Of a stretch of 64,000 nt of DNA, positions 1-12,092 are shown one piece after another. The stretch spans positions 868,001-932,000 of the forward strand of contig JAXBDG010000003.1 of NCBI GenBank assembly GCA_036320915.1, given 5' to 3'. How positions within the stretch are numbered: position 1 is the first letter of the stretch; every line of letters starts with the position of its first letter. This stretch comes from Linnemannia elongata (lineage: Eukaryota; Mortierellomycota; Mortierellomycetes; Mortierellales; Mortierellaceae). The position numbers and the translations under genes are program-made. The notes under the pieces are model-generated. The model was not told where the DNA came from, searched no databases, and saw only the letters and a program-made list of their open reading frames with translations.

Positions 1-2275
1 TTTGTTCAGCCTATGTACGGAGCCGACATGTCTGGTGAGTGAGACTCTTTTTCGCCACCTCATCAACTCAGGAACGATCAGGCATTATGAGGCAACAAAT
101 AGACCTGGAACAAAGGACCATGAAGATATTATCAGCCATGGGAAACTTTAATCCTTTGCGGCCAGGACACTCTTTTGCTCAGGAAACATATACTTTAGCG
201 CATCTTGCAATTGTTGTAATTGGAGTCGTGACTAAAGTCTTTGCAGGAACAAGAACATAAGTACAGATACAGGCACGGAAGCAAAGTCAGGACCGAGGAC
301 TTGAACCAAGACAGGAACCAGCACAGGATCAAGGACAAAAAGGATGAACAGGGGAAGGAGCAAATGTGGCAAGATTACAAAGCGCATGAACTTGCAGGGT
401 AGTCACTTGATATACCAGGATAACACACCATTCTGCTGAGGAATACCGTTACTCACAAGTGCTGTCAACATATGTATCTGCTTAGGCTCGCTTTTCGATG
501 ACAGGACAACATCATGGAACACACAGCGCTTGGGAGATCTCTTGTGCAAGATCGATCAAAATTTGCCAGGAGTCAACACGCCCTACCTCTACTTTGGAAT
601 GTGGAAAGCAACGTTTGCATGGCACGTCGAGGACATGGATCTTTACTCTATCAATTATCTCCACTTTGGCGCCCCTAAGCAGTGGTACTGCATTCGGCCT
701 GAAAACAGCAGCCGGTTCGAACGTATCGCTCAGGGAATATTTTCGTCCGACTACAAGAACTGTCCTCAGTTCTTGCGCCACAAGACATACTTGCTCTCGC
801 CCACCAAGCTGGCGGCCGACGGCGTTCCTGTCAACCGACTCGTCCAGCACGAAGGAGAGTTTGTCCTCACTTTCCCTTTCGCCTACCACTCAGGATACAA
901 CCTCGGCTTCAACTGCGCAGAGTCGATCAACTTTGCGCTGGATGACTGGATTCCCATCGGACAAAAGGCAGAGTCGTGCAGATGCATCAATGATGCCGTC
1001 CAGATCGATGTCGATGCAATCTTCCAGTCTGCAAAGAAATCCATCGCAGAGGAGGAGTCAGCGCGATTCAAGAGCCGATCTGGAAAGAAGTCTGAGGATG
1101 CTGATATGAAGGATGAGCATGACCAGGACGACCCACCGATAGATTCACAAAGGAAGAGGAAACGTGGTGCCACCAAGGACCAAGCGCCAGAGAAGCTCCA
1201 CTCAGTTGTGCTCGCCACTGGCAGCAAACCCGACAAGGCGACAGAGAGTCTCACCACCAGCACAAAGGGGACTCGCAGTCAGTCGGATTCCTCAACAAAG
1301 GCTCCACCCAGCAAGAAGGCAAAGACCGCGACGACAACTCCTGAGAAGGCGCTTGAGGTAGTTAACAGTTAACAGTGGAATTTTTGGCGACAAACACCAT
1401 GACTATACTTTTATACTTTCTATCGAGGTGCTAACATGTGGTTGACTATATATCGCTGCAATAGTGCGTGCTTTGCCCAAACCAAGAGTTTGATGGGGAG
1501 CTGCTACCCACTAGTAATGGCAAATACTGCCATATGTTATGTGCTCAGTACATCCCAGAGACATATATGTCTGGAGAGGACGATGACGATGTCATTGTTC
1601 ACACTGAAGGAGTTCCTGCAGCAAGGCGGAGACTTGTAAGTTCTATGACGTCAATTGATACTATTAATTAACTTCCAGCAACACTATGCCTGACAGACCT
1701 CTCTTTTTGGCGAATTTGATGAAAACAATAGCGTTGCTTTGTCTGTGAAAAGAAGGTTGGTGCCTGTGTTCAGTGCTGCAAGGGCAAGTGCATTCGAGCT
1801 GTCCATGCCAGCTGTGCCGAAATGGAAGGCATGTATGTCGATGAAGTTGAACACGATGACGAAAGCATTGAATATCAGCTCTATTGCCCTACGCACGACC
1901 CTGTAAGTCCTTGCATTCGTTATTTGCCCGTGTTATTTTGATTTTTAGCAATCTGAGGATAATAGTAACACTGAGAAACACCTTTTCCTTATCATTGCGA
2001 TGGTTTAATAGCGCCAGGAGAAGGAAAAGGAGGCAGGATATAAAGCGTGGAAAGACATGATGGCCAAGAAGCTCAAGCCAGGCCTCTCTGTTTGGGCGCG
2101 ATGGAACGACAATGTGTACTATTCGGGCGTGATTGAGACTATCTTGAACGACAGACTCAACTGCAAGATCCAGTTCCACGACGGCTACGTCAAGACGGTG
2201 ACCTGGAAGGACATTTCGCTGGACAAGAAGCAGCCTCCCACTGGCTTCCGCACCGCCGGCTACTGTCGCGGATGA
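1..2275 (+). CDS. KDM4/JHDM3-type JmjC histone lysine demethylase (5' truncated by window edge)
   Basis: Exons 1-34, 486-1357, 1465-1635, 1732-1902 and 2012-2275; all junctions keep phase, and the start codon with any JmjN domain lies outside the window. The JmjC core is KDM4-like: PMYGADMSGSLFDD, then GVNTPYLYFGMW. Iron ligands are visible as WHVED (His, Glu) and YHSGYN (His), the 2-oxoglutarate lysine as GAPKQWY, and the structural zinc site as the Cys and His of NCPQFLRHK plus CRC. A basic low-complexity linker follows (about 1080-1357). Next comes a Cys/His-rich extended PHD starting CVLCPN and continuing CFVCEKKVGACVQCC, and then a Tudor-like domain (about 2070-2220) ending at a TGA. Expected role: nuclear removal of methyl groups from H3K9/H3K36. 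The first PHD and second Tudor of animal KDM4A are not seen. Exon 2 could instead end at 1360, next to another GT. Confidence 0.9.
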
Positions 2276-2731
2276 GGTGGCTTTTTACTCCTGCTCTCCT
2301 CTATTTTATTTCGCTCATATTCGTCGCCCTGCGCACGCTTTTAAGCTTCTTTTTACATTCATCTGCCTAGTATTACTTCGTCCTTGCGTCCTTTTTTTCT
2401 TCCCCACTTACTGTTTTTATCACTGTACCCTCATCTTCATCCTGTTGTGCTTTTATTCTTTGTGTGCGATATTTAAACGAAACGAAACTTACGCATGGCC
2501 TTTGCTCTCCAGTTCATCTTTTTTTGGTCTTCCTTCCTTTCTTTCATTTTCTTTTTTTTTTTTCTTTTAAAATGTACTCTATGGGTCCTTTCCTTTGTCC
2601 TCACCTCTCATTTTCCTGTCGTTGTTGTCTTTCGTATTTCGTCTTTGTCATTCCCTAACGAGTATTAAAACACTGTGTAAACTAACAATGATGACATGCG
2701 AGGGGCAATTTATCTAATATATTCGTCTAAT
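2276..2731. other. Convergent 3' intergenic region
   Basis: Lies between the ends of the demethylase (+) and the PPR gene (-). The sequence is T-rich on the + strand with short C/T runs. It presumably holds both 3' untranslated regions. I see no coding or RNA gene in it. Confidence 0.6.
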
Positions 2732-4039
2732 TTATTCGTCAATGGTGCGAGTGAACCGTTTCCTAGGAGTAAAGGCATCATCAACTGATGCATCGTCATC
2801 TCGTTGGTATCGACGGTGTGAATTGGACGACCCTGAGCGTCCTCTTGCTCCTCCATTATAGGACCTTTGAGGGCGATCAGAGTATGACGACGAAGATGAA
2901 GATGCCGCAGAGTCGTTCCTTGTCCATGACTTTTGGTGTCGGTTGTTGCTGTTGCTCTCTGTGTACTCCTCAGACGAGACCTTCCTCCAGCCGCCACCAC
3001 TTCCTGCTGATGTTGATCTGTCGCTTTCGTACTCATCACTGTTATCACTGCGGGAGCTGTATCTGGAAAATGTGCGGCTTGAAGATCCATATCGCGAGGA
3101 TACTGAGGACGATTCGGTCGACGACGATGGCTGTGGCGAACGACGGTTCCTGAACCGGTTGGCGTCCTCGATTTCCTTCTGCGCTGCCTTCCCAGCATCA
3201 TGATCCGCCAAGGCCTTCGCCATCTGTGTCTGCATAGCCTTAGCATCGCTCAGTTCTCGCTTCAGCGTCTCCATCTCTCGCTCGTGTCTCTCCTGGTTTC
3301 CAGCAGTGGTGTTATCGCCTTCTGTTGTTGTTGTTGTTCTTATCGTCTCGCTGCCCACTATGGAAGTGGTGCGATCAAAAGCCTCTTTATGATGTTTCAT
3401 ACTCCCCGCCAAGATCTTGACAGCCAGATCAGCCAGATCGGCATTCGCACGCGGGTACTGCGGGTTCTGAACCACCTTCGCCCACCGGCTCTTCCTCAAG
3501 ATCTCCAATGCTTCCTCCAGATGGTTGGTTTTGACGGCACATTTGAGTGTCGAGACCAACGTCCATGAATCTTGGGATCGAACGAGCGGGTTGACGAGGG
3601 TGTTGGCTCGGTGAAGATCCGAGGAGCTAGGGTTGAGTTTCTTGTTCTTTTCGATGAGCTCCCGCATGAGCTTGTACATCTCCTGTGTCTTGTCCCAGTT
3701 ACGGGCTTTGAGCGCAGCGTCCAATCCTTGCTTAAACGTACCCGGAGTATGTTGAAGTCCTCGTTCCGAGATCTCATCCCAGGTGGTGAGAGCGGTATCG
3801 TACTGTTTGTTGGAGATTTGGAGATGCATGAGGGATGATAAGAATTGTGGGTCGGGTGTAAAGTTCGGGAAATGGGAGTGGATGAGGGTCATGTAGTGGG
3901 CTGCTCTCGTGTAGTCTTTGAGTTTTAAGCAGATTGAGAGGAGGAGTTCGACGGTTCGCGGGTGGATGGTTTCTTTGCGGAGGGAGGCAGGTGAGAGGCC
4001 GAGGGATTTTGTGGGCGAGATTGCGCGTTCTGTTGCTGT

Positions 4040-4070
<31 letters not shown>

Positions 4071-5178
4071 GGGCTCAATCCCGATCCTGAGGTTGAAGAA
4101 GAAGCAGGAAGCCCGTACAGGGACTCGACAAGCTTATACCCTCTCTTCACAAACACCGCACTCCTAGCCCCGCGACACGCCAACAACACCGCATCCACAA
4201 TCCTACTATCCAACTCCACATCCTCCCCACGTCTCGCCTTATCCTGCACCAAATCCTCCCACACCTTCCAAGCCATCTCAAACCCTTCATCTCCACCCTT
4301 TCTTGCATACGCATTAATCACCGTACTATACGTGATCACATCCGGTGCGTTGTCTCCAGATTTCGACATGGATGCGTAGACTTCTTGGAGGGCTGTGTAG
4401 TCGTGTTGGCGGGTACAGACTTTGAGAAGGGCGTTTGTGTGGACAGTTGTTGGTGAAAGATCTTCGGAGTCCTGGAGTTGTTGGTACAGGGCGCGGGCGC
4501 GGGGGACACTGTTAGGGGAGGAAGCGTTGATGGCGAGAGAGTTTAGGAGGATGGTGAATGTCCTTTCGCTTGGCTCAAATCCGCGCTTCTTCATCTGATC
4601 GTTTCATAAAGGGTAGAAGAAGGGATCGTTAATTAGGGTCATCGAAAAAAATAATAATATGATGCAACTCAAAAATACCTCGTACTGTGTGTTTCTCTTT
4701 CACTTTCTTCCTGTTATTTAATGCAATAGGAAATAATCCCCTCTCTCCGTAAACCTACATCATTCAAGAGTTGCCAGGATTGATTAATCTTGCCAAGTTT
4801 CGAAGACTCTTGAATAAGATGGTTCCAGACAACCTCGTTCTGTCGACTCTTGGGCGCCTCCATGACCAACGTGATCGCATCGTCCAGTTTCCCGTTCTTG
4901 GAGAACTTGACGACTTTTTCGGAAAGGAGGTAAGGGTCCTTGGGAAGGGTAATCTTTTTGTTGAGCGCCTTCTTCTCGATCGCTGCCGCACACCGTGCAC
5001 TTGTCGAGAAGTTGCTTGTCGTTGTTGTTGTGGTGGTAAGGTTCGAGGGCTGCGGACGGAGGAGGAGAAGGCCACGAGACGGAAACCATGACTGACGCCC
5101 TGTACAGATGGTAGTTGTCCTGAGAGGAAGGAGAGTACTGGTTCCTATCCGTGAGTTAAGCGTCGATATCCGGAGCAT
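2732..5178 (-). CDS. Mitochondrial pentatricopeptide repeat (PPR) protein
   Basis: Two exons, 5178-4759 and 4594-2732, give 760 residues. The junction is supported because the joined text QLLNDMKKRGFEPSERTF is a typical PPR helix pair; the donor is GTAGGT and the acceptor CAG. The N-terminus (MLRISTLNSRIGTSTLLPLR) is basic, hydroxylated and free of acidic residues, as in a mitochondrial presequence. Several 35-residue PPR units follow, for example around VHTNALLKVC and APDVITYSTVINAYARKG. The last ~170 residues are Ser/Arg/Asp-rich and probably disordered. By family it should bind organellar RNA and act in mitochondrial mRNA processing, stability or translation; the target cannot be read from sequence. 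Interrupted Gln-type codon repeats and Thr/Ala runs (opposite strand, 4020-4080) encode a low-complexity linker. Confidence 0.82.
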
Positions 5179-5522
5179 TGTGGCGGTAGGTTGATCCGAT
5201 CCGGGAAAGGTTTATGGGTATGAGAGAAGAAAAGGAGTAGAAAGGAAGTAACAAAAAATTGTTTACATCAATGTGAATGATGAGCGAACAAGTGACTGCC
5301 TTCCTCCACTTTTGGCTATTTTTTTATTTTCTTCACCTCAGGCACGATCAGTGATCGCACGGGCCAGCCTGACCCTTCCTCTTACTTCCTACCTGGCGTC
5401 GCTAGACACTTTTTTTCCTCTTCAAAGTCGGAAGAAACGATTAGATTAAGCACACTATATTTATTGTAGAGTGATTCCATACAGGAGAAAAAACGGGGGC
5501 CCAACTAGATAGCGAGGGGTAT
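5179..5522. other. Intergenic region, PPR promoter side / PFKFB 3' side
   Basis: Separates two genes on the minus strand. It should hold the promoter of the PPR gene and the 3' end of the upstream PFK-2 gene. I see no ORF or RNA gene. Confidence 0.5.
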
Positions 5523-7942
5523 CTACAATCGAAAGGTGCCTTCAGGACCATGCCCAAGATCATCGGCAAGGTCTCCCCGTTGCTGGATACCCGGCGACAT
5601 CTCGGACACAGCAGTCGACGAGAGCGCAGGTGACGACGATGGAGTCGAAAACGCCGTATTGCTGCCTGGTCGGCCCTTGCGCTTGTCATCCGGCAGATAG
5701 TGATCCATGAACATAGGCGATGCAGGCACCTTGCCAGCAAGTGAGAGCAGATTGGCCGTCTGTTGCTGCCAATTGATACCGACCAGCGAATCTGGGATGA
5801 CATGACGTGTCTCTTCAGTCGCATAAGCCCTTGGTACTAGCTCAAGTAGAACATTTTCAGGGATCTCCAAGGAGGGAATGCTACGTTCTGAGAGACCGAA
5901 CAGGTAGCCATAGAGACATTTGATGACCGATTCGTGGGCGATGATCAGTACATCATTCTTTTCCCGCTCCAGCTCTAGAATGACCTTCTCCAGTCTGTTT
6001 GCCAAGTCGTAGTAAGACTATTTGAAGTTTCAAAACAAGTACAAAAAGGTTAGAAACCGATAACATTATTCGACTGAGTAAACGCCAAGGTTGGGGTATA
6101 AACCATCAAAATGAATGTTACCTCGGCGCGAGGAAAGCGGTGTCGGTAGGGATCATTCTTGGCTCGCAGACACTCATCCGGATACTTTTTTTCAATCTCT
6201 TGAGGTGTCATCTGGTCGCAGACCCCCGGGTTCCGTTCTCCTAGAACACTTCTCTGGCGGACAATGATCTCCTCATGGTCCAAAAAGTGAGCCGCCGTCT
6301 GGAAGCTCCTCTTACGAGCTGATGTCCACACTGTCAGCTGTCGAGGCGCCTCTGCGGTCGTCGTAGCAGGCGAGAGCAGGGTCTGATTCTCACGAAGCTT
6401 GAGGACAAATTTCTTGAGGTTCTCGGCGTACTTGTGCCCTGCTGGTGATAGAGGTGCGTCTGCGCGATATGAATGCTCGTTGAGCGACACACCATTCTAT
6501 CGTTCAAAATACAGCACCGGGTAGTTTCATTCATTAGCACAACTTTTGAACGGCTAATACAAAGAACAGCAAAAGAGTATTCTTCAAATCATGGAGAATG
6601 CGAAAGTCCTTGCTTACCCTGGCAAAGTAGATTTTTCTGGGCGAAATGTGGAGATTCATGAGGTAGTAGACGATCTTACTTTGGAGGAACCCCTGGACGT
6701 TATTGACAATAATCTTCTCACCGACATTGATTAGCTTAACCCAGCTCAGAGACTTGTCCTTTATGGTCGCGTAAAACGGCATATGGTTTTCGATCCTGCG
6801 CTTAAAGTCCTGAACCGCATCGACGTCTTTCCAGCCCACATACTAGGGTTTACAATGATAGCAGATAATGAAAAAAGAAAATTGGCCTTCGGTTAGTTAT
6901 TAAATCGCTCTCTGTAATGGCTGTCTCAAAACAATACGTCCAATGTTTTACTTTTGCGCCATTCTTCCTTTCCCTTCATCGTCGATTGCGTGGGCTGCAT
7001 CCGTGCTACGCAGGACTGGAATGCATACATTGCATTGCACATGAAAAACAGGGAGTCGGACAGGTCACACAGGGACAAGCAAAAAAAAACAAAAATAGCC
7101 CTCGCTCGTTCTGCCTCTTTGTTCTCCCAGAGAAACATCAAAGAAGCAATAGTGCAAAGTAATACATACATCGGGTGAGGAGACCTTGACACTTCGGATG
7201 TTGGAGTCGATAATGGTGGGGTTGTCGCAAATGGACTCGATAAACATGTAGTGAACATCGACCGACTTGAACCGCTCTACCAACTCACGACGACGTTCCT
7301 CCGTTGTGTTGCTGCCATCCAGAATCCCACACTGTCCTCCTGCGGCGAACCAGCGGATCATGTCATCCAGACAGGCATTCGCGATCTTCAGTCTCAGGTC
7401 CGCCGTATCCTTGTTCACTATTTCACAAAAAAAAGGACATGAGCAAATGAAAGTAAGTTTCCTGGGGGATCGGCCTTCGTCATCTAACAAACAGTCCATA
7501 AAACTCCGCCTTCGCTGAAAGAACGTGGAGTGTAAAAAGGGTGGGAAAAGGGTTGCTGTGTCGCACGTACTTGGGCTGAAAAAATCATTTGTCACCTCGA
7601 CACCAATGATCTGACGACGGTAATTGCCAACGCTGAACACGGCTGTTTGAACTCCTAGCCAGCGAAGGTATCGGCTCAGCGACCGCGACACATGAGTCTT
7701 TCCACGCGCCGGCAGTCTAACATCCAATCGCCACCACCAACATCAATAACAAAAATAAGCGAATGCAGAGTGGAATGAAGGTTTAGATTGTCGTTCTTAT
7801 GACACGCGTTTAGTGAATCACTTTTTTTAGGAATGCGAAAGTCGAAGGAAGACGGACATGCATACCCTACAAAGATGATGGCGATGGCACCGGCATGAAA
7901 CAGACGTCCTGACTCGGTCTTGTAAAGTTGTCCTGGAAACAT
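5523..7942 (-). CDS. 6-phosphofructo-2-kinase / fructose-2,6-bisphosphatase-type protein, phosphatase His replaced
   Basis: Six exons: 7942-7866, 7716-7571, 7417-7170, 6842-6618, 6496-6122 and 6017-5523, giving 521 residues with all phases consistent. The kinase half is complete: Walker A GLPARGKT (residues 26-33, split by intron 1), NYRRQ, the Asp of ILDGSNTTEERR, and the Lys of VKVSSPDY. The C-terminal half is a phosphoglycerate-mutase-like fold: PLSPAG, the arginine of ARKRSFQTA, ESYYDL and the second histidine in IIAHESVIKC. The phospho-acceptor motif RHGE is replaced: exon 4 ends in Arg and exon 5 begins AAT GGT GTG, giving R232-N233-G234-V235. The acidic GVCEE motif reads GVCDQ. Known biology: the product fructose-2,6-bisphosphate controls glycolysis. 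Inference: this copy is mainly or only a kinase, as described for yeast Pfk26, which lacks the same histidine. Confidence 0.92.
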
Positions 7943-8243
7943 TGTTGTTTTAGGTGTGTTGATAGCAAAGCAGTATTTGTAGTAAGTGAGGGGTGTCAAC
8001 AAAAGTAAAAAGTGAAGAATTGTAAAAGAAAGGAGAGCGAGAAGAAAGCGGTGCTTGTTAAGCGCACCTCCTTTTTTTTCAGTCCAACAGATCAAAGCTC
8101 CACATGCAACACTAGTGGCTCGTCAATCCCCGTCACTCTTAACCCATGCTGCAGTAGTGATTTTCGCTTTCCTTTTTCTATTCTACTCCGTATCCGATGC
8201 TCTCTGCTCTACATGAAAATACTATTACAGAACAAGGTCTTAC
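7943..8243. other. Short intergenic region between XPF and PFK-2 genes
   Basis: About 300 bases between two genes on the minus strand. An in-frame open extension runs upstream of the chosen PFK-2 ATG to about 8095 but has no family similarity and is hydrophobic. I treat it as leader, and ATG 7942 (MFPGQLYK) as the start. Confidence 0.5.
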
Positions 8244-11200
8244 TTAGGACATGTCCATCCGAGAGTCCCTGTGGAAAAAGTCCCAGAGCGTCTTTGCTGG
8301 GCCTTCACCAATGATGTTGGATAGGCTTGCAACGTCCAGTTCAGCCAGCTCGCGGATACTCTCAACATGCCTCATGACCTGCTTGTAGTTCTTCGATGTG
8401 ATACCAGGCAAACTGCGAAGAATGTCTTGCGGCGTTAGGTTATATGCACTATCAATCGCTTGGTCAGCATCAACACCAATCGCCTGTGCCTGCTGCATAT
8501 CTGGTTCATCCTCTGACCGCTACAAACACAAAGTATGAGAAGTTGTTAGCTAATCTCACTTCGAACTACTTGCAGTCAGCATCTACTTGAACACAGCTAT
8601 AATAGGTCCATACCTTCAAATCTTCAAATATCTCAACAGTCGAATGCACCGAGGAAGACCAGATGAGTCGCAATGTTGGGAATGCGAGCGTAAGCAAGAC
8701 CAGCTTGGACGATAGCTCGGTCACAGAGATATCGGCTCTAATGTCCGCCTTGTCCTAAAATGGCGGACAAAGCGCGAAGGTTCATATATTAGTCGTCGGG
8801 AACACGGCATGTCTCCTTACATGCATGTTTCCGAAAAATTGAAACTGTACCTGCAAAGAGAATGACTTGTCTTCATCAAACTCAATCAAAAGCACTGGCC
8901 GGGTGTAGTGCACAGTCATTGCCTCAACTTGTGTATACCTAATATCAAGAGAGCAATTACCATAATATCAGCTGTCTGCAACATGGTATATGAATTACAT
9001 TGCAAAATGTTAAAGATAGACTTACAAGCGTCCAGATGCGAACGAGGAGATAAGATCGGAGATACTCTTTCGTTCAACGCAGATATTGGGTGACAGGACA
9101 TAGTCTCCGACAGTAATTGTGCAAGGGTCGAGAACCATTCCCTGTGAGTGCAAAATGGATGGCAGCGAGCTCCTAAACTCTCTTGCGTCGACAACGATTC
9201 TGGGCGGTGGCCGCTCGTCGCCTGTCTTTCCCCCTCCTGCAATTCGAGTGTGGATGTTCCTGAGAAGTGATTGATCTTGCACTTGTTTTGTGAATGTGTC
9301 GCCTATTGGCAAAACCATAGTCTAAATTCAAAACACAGTTAGCAAAGCACGAATAAGTAGCATTGATTCAAGTTTAATGAACAAACAGCCCAAATATCCT
9401 TCACATACCGACTTGGTTCGAATCAACCTTGTGAACGCGTCCTTCTCGCGACGAAGAGCACTCAGGTACAACTGCTCTTCGACAGAATTATCGTAGACGG
9501 TAAAGTAAACGCGCACTTGCTTTCCTGGATGACACGCTTTATATACCTCGATACACCGGACAAATGTTGGATCTGGATCGTACATAATAATGAAGCGCGG
9601 TTTGATGTTCTCCAATAGAAGTGAGTCCGATTCTCCCGAGTAGCTGTGAACAAGAACCATATTGCTCGGCTCAACGAGGCCGAAGTAATCCGTGAAATCG
9701 TCGACCTCTTCCAAGTCGTGATCGAAAACGCGCGCAGTAGACTGTGAACTAGCTTGGTGGTTTGTGTTGATACTAAAGACATGCAAAGAGCAACGTAAGC
9801 ATCTTGGTCATTGAGAGTGCTTGTAAATGACTCGACGTGCTCCACTCCTTAACTTACAATGTGGCGATGACCTCGGCTTCCTTCTGAAAATTTGCTGTTG
9901 AATGCTTAGCTACCGGGGCTAGTGAGTTGGCACCTCCTCGAACTCGCCGCCGTTTGTTGGCTGGTTGCCCTCGTCGTACTCCTGCCATTGCGTTGCCTAT
10001 TTCGATGGTAAAGAGAGCAGATGTTAGTTTTTATATGTGCGTTGAGTTGATTCTAATCCTCCTAACAACGCATTCGTTACCTGAAGATGCCATAGAGGAG
10101 GCGAGGCTGACGGGAGCTTTGGTCACAACATTGTCCTTGAAATGCTTCATGTTGGATTTCCACTGCAAATAACCATGCAGTAAATCGCGCATAAGGGGTT
10201 TGCCTCTTGTAGACGTGCTTGTTTTAGGAGTCGAAAGGTATCGCTTGATCTGCGAGCAAGCTCGCTGATCCTGTGCCATAATGAGAACCGTATCCAGTCC
10301 TATCGTTGCGATTGATTTGGTATTGTTGGAACCATGCCGCCATCATCTGCGTACAAAACCTTACATCACTTTCTCACTAGCTGCAAATGGCTTACCTTCA
10401 GGGTGAGGAGCGTTATGCATCTCGACTTCAACTTCATCCATAATCTCGGACAGAATATCCCATTTGGGAAGCTCTTCCAGAATGGGTCTCATATTAGGCA
10501 GGATGTTGGGGTCATCAGGATCCCTGTATCCATCCTGTTGGAGATAAACGCGAGATTTCGCGGTCTAATCGATTGTGAGAAAGCGCGTCAGTACCACTCG
10601 ATGTATGCGTGGATCATGTCCGCTGAAGGTCGCGTCAATGTCTGTCATCCTCACCGAAAAGATTTTGTCCGCAGGATCCGTCATCATCCAATAGTTTCCT
10701 GAGTGAGGGCCGACAGAGGCCAAGAGGGTCTCAAGATACAGGTTAAAGTTGACGCTGTCGTAGGACACAAGATAACCCAACAAACTGCGCAAAGTCTTCA
10801 AGTCTGAGACTAACTGCTTCGTTTTGTGACTGACGCGATGCCAGATAGGATCCAACTGCCTCCTGATGATAACATCGAATGACTTGAACAGGGCCTTCTC
10901 CACCGTGAAGTCGTCAATATCAATCTCAATCTGGAACGGAAAAGAAGTAGCCGTATTAGTTTCACAAGCAAATAATGGGTTCCTACATAAAGAATTAACG
11001 AGGCGTACGAACATGATTCTTACAGCTGAGCTAGATCGCCGAAGTTCCTGTAAGCAAATATCCATGCAATTAATGATGGCTGCCTGGATAGCCTTCATTG
11101 CCTTCGTCATTGGCTGTCGAATTTCGATAACATCCGCGGTGTGAGACTCCAGACTCTCCGTCACTGTAACATGAAATCTAGTTCGAGGGACAGGATAACC

Positions 11201-11945
11201 GCTGAGTTAGTTTCGCGACCGATGATATTCCCTGTCGCGCGCCTTTAACCCAATTCAAACAGTAGATAGCTTACCGTGGCCAAAGGTTTACTTTACGGAT
11301 ATATAGTAGTTTCAACGTCTTTTCCAGAGTAGCAAACCCTGTTGACAGAGTTTCCGGCTGATCACTGAAAGCTTTGATGAACCCCTCCGCGTTGCTCTGA
11401 CGGAAAAGGCGCAAAATGAATGCCTCGGTGGTGGATTCTGTGACCCTAGAATGCATATTGAACCACGTCACACCAGTTAGTACCATGCTGCGGTAGTATT
11501 TGTGAACCATTTTTCGATGGCAATAAAGCAAGAAAATAGCTGTGTACCTGTGTGCGTTGGCGACAAGAATTCCTGTGATGAGCTGGACGGGAACTCGGCC
11601 TGTGAGCAAGTCCATTACCAGGATACGTGATGTGATAGCCATAACACCTCCATAGCGGTAAAGGTCGCTGCGCTCTGCAAGACTCAGTTCGCTTGTAATG
11701 CTCTTGAAATGAGAGGCACCGCCTTTGTCGATACCACTGGACCTGAGGAGGTCGTCCCGAAGCGCCGTCTCTTCCTCGGTATTTGTGTTGATGAGCAGAA
11801 CGAGATTCTGCGGCTGAGAGTAAATCTGCAGGAATGCGCCGAGGATGTTACGGAGTCCTAGTCCCTTTGCCATGATGAGCAGAGCGTCCTCTGCAACAAG
11901 CTCAGCGACGATTTCTTTCTGGAAGGCGAGAGGTAGTGCGGACAT
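8244..11945 (-). CDS. ERCC4: XPF/Rad1-type structure-specific DNA repair endonuclease
   Basis: Twelve exons: 11945-11548, 11445-11275, 11177-11024, 10930-10655, 10564-10396, 10299-10081, 9996-9858, 9772-9409, 9321-9026, 8938-8851, 8754-8614 and 8519-8244, giving 896 residues (human XPF about 916). The N-terminal half is the inactive SF2 helicase-like module, colinear with human XPF, e.g. GGVMAITSRILVMDLLTGR and EAFILRLFRQSNAEGFIKAF. A basic linker (RRGQPANKRRRVRGG) precedes the nuclease. The nuclease motif is intact: VDAREF, VGDY and CVERKSISDL, about residues 675-719. Two helix-hairpin-helix motifs end the protein (LRSLPGI, LSNIIGEG). Known role: with ERCC1/Rad10 it cuts 5' of bulky lesions in nucleotide excision repair and acts in crosslink repair and single-strand annealing. 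The start ATG at 11945 fits the family; the open frame upstream is untranslated-like. Confidence 0.95.
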
Positions 11946-12092
11946 GGCTGCAAGGACGGCGAATGAGAGAGGGGACGAAAGAAACAAAACTGGGACACCT
12001 TCAAACCTTTCACACTTAAGACAGAGCGACAGAATTGGTGGCAAAAAGTGACCATTTTTTATTTCATATTTCCGCAGAGGTAAAAAGAAAAC

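Noticed and set aside
498..1109. Open frame of 203 codons overlapping the JmjC exon
   Set aside because: It is an out-of-frame shadow: the overlapping frame encodes an intact KDM4 JmjC domain.
3918..4379. + strand open frame with a run of valine, alanine or leucine
   Set aside because: It arises from the antisense of the PPR gene's repetitive Gln/Ala codons and has no independent support.
5523..6500. Separate phosphoglycerate mutase-like gene
   Set aside because: The exons are in phase with the upstream kinase exons, so they form one PFK-2/FBPase-2 protein.
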